Below are positions 61,943 through 64,000 of a stretch of DNA of 64,000 nt, in pieces. This stretch comes from Desulfonatronum sp. SC1 (GTDB taxonomy: Bacteria > Desulfobacterota > Desulfovibrionia > Desulfovibrionales > Desulfonatronaceae), in NCBI RefSeq assembly GCF_003046795.1, contig NZ_PZKN01000001.1:124001-188000 (forward strand). The letters are read 5' to 3'. The position numbers were made by a program, and so were the translations under genes. Under the pieces are notes generated by a model, which worked only from the letters and a program-made list of their open reading frames with translations, made no database searches and had not been told where the DNA came from. Position 1 is the stretch's first letter. Every line of letters begins with the position of its first letter.

Positions 61943-62875
61943 ATGATCTGTCAAAAAACAATCAAAAAATCCATCCAGTGTTCAGGCATCGGCCTGCACA
62001 AGGGGCGCAAGGTCCGCCTTGTATTACGCCCGGCTGCCGAGGATACCGGGATCGTCTTCGCCTTGCACGGCGATGACGGGGTTCGCTTCCACAGGCCGTC
62101 CGCCGATGCCGTGGTGGAGACGACCATGGCCACGACTCTCGGGTTTGGCGGCCAGCGACTCGCCACAGTGGAACATCTTTTGGCCGCTGTCCGCGGCTTG
62201 GAAATCGATAATTTGTTCGTGGAAGTGGAGGGAGACGAAGTCCCGATCATGGACGGCAGTTCGGCTTCTTTTATTTTCTTGCTCCGCGCCGCCGGTTTCC
62301 GGCGGCAGAACAAACCCCGAAGGCTGCTGACCCTGAAGAAGCCCATTGAATTTCAACAGGACGGCAAATGGATCAAGGCGCGCCCCTCGAAGCGGCTGAC
62401 CGTTGATTATACCATCAACTTCAACCACCCCATGGTCGGGACCCAGAAGTTTTTCGTGGAGTGCAACCCCGAAACCTTCACCCGGCATGTGGCCAAAGCC
62501 AGGACTTTCGGGTTCATGCGCGAGGTCGAATATTTGCGGCGTAACGGATTGGCCTTGGGCGGTTCCCTGGACAACGCGGTGGTGCTGGATGAATACGGCG
62601 TGATCAATCCGGAAGGGCTACGTTACCCTGATGAATTCGTTCGGCACAAGGTGTTGGATTTCATCGGAGACCTTTTCGTCCTCGGGATGCCCATGACCGG
62701 CGATTTCGAAGTGTATTGCTCCGGCCATGCTCTGAATAACGCCTTTGCCAGATACATCGTGGAACATCAGGCCGATTATCTGGAAGTGGACGTCTGCGGC
62801 GAACAGCCCATGCCCGCCGAGGTCGTTCTGCCCTCGCTGTCCGAGGTTCCCGTGACCTCCCAGGCGTGGAACTAA
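61943..62875 (+). CDS. lpxC: UDP-3-O-acyl-N-acetylglucosamine deacetylase
   Basis: ATG 61943 lies 5 bases after GAAGGAG; a longer frame from 61895 is unlikely. The 310-residue enzyme has 'TIKKSIQCSGIGLHKGRKVR', the first zinc motif LATVEHLLAAVRGLEIDN, 'HKVLDFIGDLFVLG' and 'GHALNNAFARYI'. It removes the acetyl group in the first committed step of lipid A synthesis. A terminator follows. Confidence 0.96.
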   Translation: MICQKTIKKSIQCSGIGLHKGRKVRLVLRPAAEDTGIVFALHGDDGVRFHRPSADAVVETTMATTLGFGGQRLATVEHLLAAVRGLEIDNLFVEVEGDEVPIMDGSSASFIFLLRAAGFRRQNKPRRLLTLKKPIEFQQDGKWIKARPSKRLTVDYTINFNHPMVGTQKFFVECNPETFTRHVAKARTFGFMREVEYLRRNGLALGGSLDNAVVLDEYGVINPEGLRYPDEFVRHKVLDFIGDLFVLGMPMTGDFEVYCSGHALNNAFARYIVEHQADYLEVDVCGEQPMPAEVVLPSLSEVPVTSQAWN

Positions 62876-62910
62876 ACCCGTCCCTCCTTGCGTCGCGTCA
62901 GCGGCGTTTC

Positions 62911-62940
62911 GCCCCGTTCGATTTCGAACGGGGCTTTTTT
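62911..62940 (+). terminator. Rho-independent terminator after lpxC
   Basis: GCCCCGTTCGA and TCGAACGGGGC are exact inverses, followed by TTTTTT(T). Confidence 0.85.
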
Positions 62941-62960
62941 TATGGGATTTTGCGCGACTG

Positions 62961-62990
62961 TTGACACGTCTGATCCGAACTTGGCAATAT
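62961..62990 (+). promoter_or_regulatory. Sigma70 promoter of the 132-aa gene
   Basis: TTGACA (62961-62966), 18 bases, CAATAT (62985-62990), about 100 bases before the ATG at 63088. Confidence 0.55.
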
Positions 62991-63087
62991 CTCGGTTTGG
63001 TCAGCACCGACGCTGGGCGTATGGCGAGCCCGGCGATCTCCATGCCGGTTCAGCGGCGAAATATGTAACCATAGGGTTAGTAGTTTT

Positions 63088-63486
63088 ATGGACTTCCATC
63101 ACATCCGAGGTATTTTTTCACCGGAACGGCTGGAGGGGATTTTCCCGGCGCAACGAAGCACGGATTTTTTCGAGGCCCTTTACGGCGATGCCGACGAAGC
63201 GGCTTTCGACGTCAAGCTGGCCTTTGACGGCGTCGCGGCTGGCCGCTTGAACTTTCAGTTTCAACTGGTCCAGCGGCCGGGTAAATGTCTGGCCTGCAAC
63301 CTGACCTACGGGCTGCCCAAGGTCTTCACCCGCCATCCGGTTATCAACATGACCGGTCTCGTCGCGGACATCGCGGCTGCCCTGGACCTGCCCGCCTCCC
63401 GCCTGCAATGGAGCCTGGACCAGACCGAACCCCGCCGTCAGGATCTGCACGTCGTTCCCCTGCCTATTACGATCCTGCCGGAATAA
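63088..63486 (+). CDS. Conserved hypothetical protein of Desulfovibrio type (132 aa)
   Basis: The product starts MDFHHIRGIFSPERLEGIFP and contains 'RPGKCLACNLTYGLPKVFTR' and 'HPVINMTGLVADIAAAL'. From memory this matches a small family in Desulfovibrio that is carried in databases under the misleading name pancreas/duodenum homeobox protein 1. The CLAC pair is the only visible motif that might bind a metal. The function is unknown. It converges on the mtaB-like gene. Confidence 0.75.
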   Translation: MDFHHIRGIFSPERLEGIFPAQRSTDFFEALYGDADEAAFDVKLAFDGVAAGRLNFQFQLVQRPGKCLACNLTYGLPKVFTRHPVINMTGLVADIAAALDLPASRLQWSLDQTEPRRQDLHVVPLPITILPE

Positions 63487-63501
63487 CCGCCGCATTCACG
63501 C

Positions 63502-64000
63502 TCAGTTCTCATTCCCTGATTCTCGGTCGCTCGGCTCATCCGTCGGGACGCACTCCAGGCCCCAGTCCCGACCCTTGAGCACCGCGCCAAGGGGGCGGAC
63601 ACGAATCAGTTCCCGAGTCCGAGGAAGGGCGTGCATTGTTCCAAACGTCGTTTCGCCGTCTTTCCGAGCGGCGTCTTTGTTCGTTTTTCCCTTGCTTCCT
63701 TCCGGCTGGCGGATCAGTCTGCAAGGCACGTAGTATTCGCATTTGCCCCGGTACGGGGCGGTTCCTTCCACCACCATGGTCACCGTGTCGCGCCGCTCGG
63801 CCAGAGCGCGGAGAAAGGCTCGGTGCTTGATGCCTGTCTGGGCGCGCAATTGGCGGGCTCGTTCCCGGCGAACCTCTTCCGGCACCTGGTCCGCGCGATC
63901 CGCCGCCGGGGTTCCGGGCCGAGGGGAGAAGGGGAATACATGCGCGTAAGTCAGGGGCAATGCGGCACAGAACTCCAGAGTTTCCCGGAAATGGGCGTCC
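63502..64000 (-). CDS. MtaB/MiaB-type tRNA methylthiotransferase (partial, N-terminus off the right edge)
   Basis: Reading in from the right edge, the frame gives DAHFRETLEFCAALPLTYAH followed by VFPFSPRPGTPAADRADQVP. This is the end of the radical SAM barrel of methylthiotransferases of the MtaB group, which modify t6A37 of tRNA. A basic TRAM-like tail follows, with 'VTMVVEGTAPYRGKCEYYVP'. The radical SAM and N-terminal domains are outside the window. Confidence 0.82.
   Translation of the reverse strand, partial: DAHFRETLEFCAALPLTYAHVFPFSPRPGTPAADRADQVPEEVRRERARQLRAQTGIKHRAFLRALAERRDTVTMVVEGTAPYRGKCEYYVPCRLIRQPEGSKGKTNKDAARKDGETTFGTMHALPRTRELIRVRPLGAVLKGRDWGLECVPTDEPSDRESGNEN

Overview
The window reads as a GC-rich chromosome segment of a sulfate-reducing deltaproteobacterium, most likely of the order Desulfovibrionales. 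The strongest evidence is the complete core of dissimilatory sulfate activation and APS reduction (sat, aprBA, qmoABC) at 50.2-59.3 kb. Gene pairs familiar from Desulfovibrio relatives agree: a GAF protein before gap, an RluD-CoaE fusion, and rpmE-prfA-prmC-lpxC. The genus cannot be fixed from this sequence; an alkaliphile such as Desulfonatronum is only a guess. No rRNA, tRNA, CRISPR array or complete insertion sequence was found.

Layout. 0-2 kb: two toxin-antitoxin loci (one cut by the edge) and a GNAT acetyltransferase. 1.9-9.8 kb: a probable metal or metallophore uptake locus, with a nucleoside-recognition membrane protein and a SAM methyltransferase on the minus strand, divergent from a NikABCDE-type ABC transporter whose operon holds a second SAM methyltransferase. 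10-15.8 kb: a TtcA-type PP-loop protein, an M23 peptidase and a TAXI-TRAP transporter. 16-27.5 kb: trmL, a Sel1 protein, GAF-gap, a DUF4139-type protein, an EVE protein, an M16 peptidase, a cysteine-cluster protein and an S12 lipoprotein. 27.5-31.2 kb: lipA-aguB-aguA-lipB, which interleaves lipoate synthesis with agmatine breakdown. 31.2-35.4 kb: a VapBC-like pair, then an SH3-like protein, a Tat/lipoprotein M48 protease and a CHASE2 adenylate/guanylate cyclase. 35.5-49.8 kb: gpmI, envelope sugar genes, a SplB-like radical SAM protein, a rhomboid protease, the RluD-CoaE fusion, a SIMPL protein, PpiD, aconitase and an unusual EPSP-synthase-like protein. 50-59.3 kb: sulfate reduction. 59.4-64 kb: rpmE-prfA-prmC-lpxC, a small conserved protein and the end of an mtaB-like gene.

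How the genes work together. Sat makes APS from sulfate and ATP, AprBA reduces APS to sulfite, and QmoABC links AprBA to the menaquinone pool. A very good sigma70 promoter upstream of sat carries a 30-bp palindrome whose core has the geometry of a CRP/FNR-family operator. GAPDH, GpmI and aconitase represent central carbon metabolism. The envelope genes (LpxC, the GT2 glycosyltransferase, PpiD, M23, M48, the Sel1 protein) fit a Gram-negative cell.

The most unusual content lies between genes. There are at least four palindromic elements built from hexanucleotide units of the TCGAAA / TCGGAA type, a small element with inverted ends and an 8-bp flanking direct repeat (9840-9912) whose ends recur around one of those palindromes (37148-37314), and two further repeat families at gene ends.
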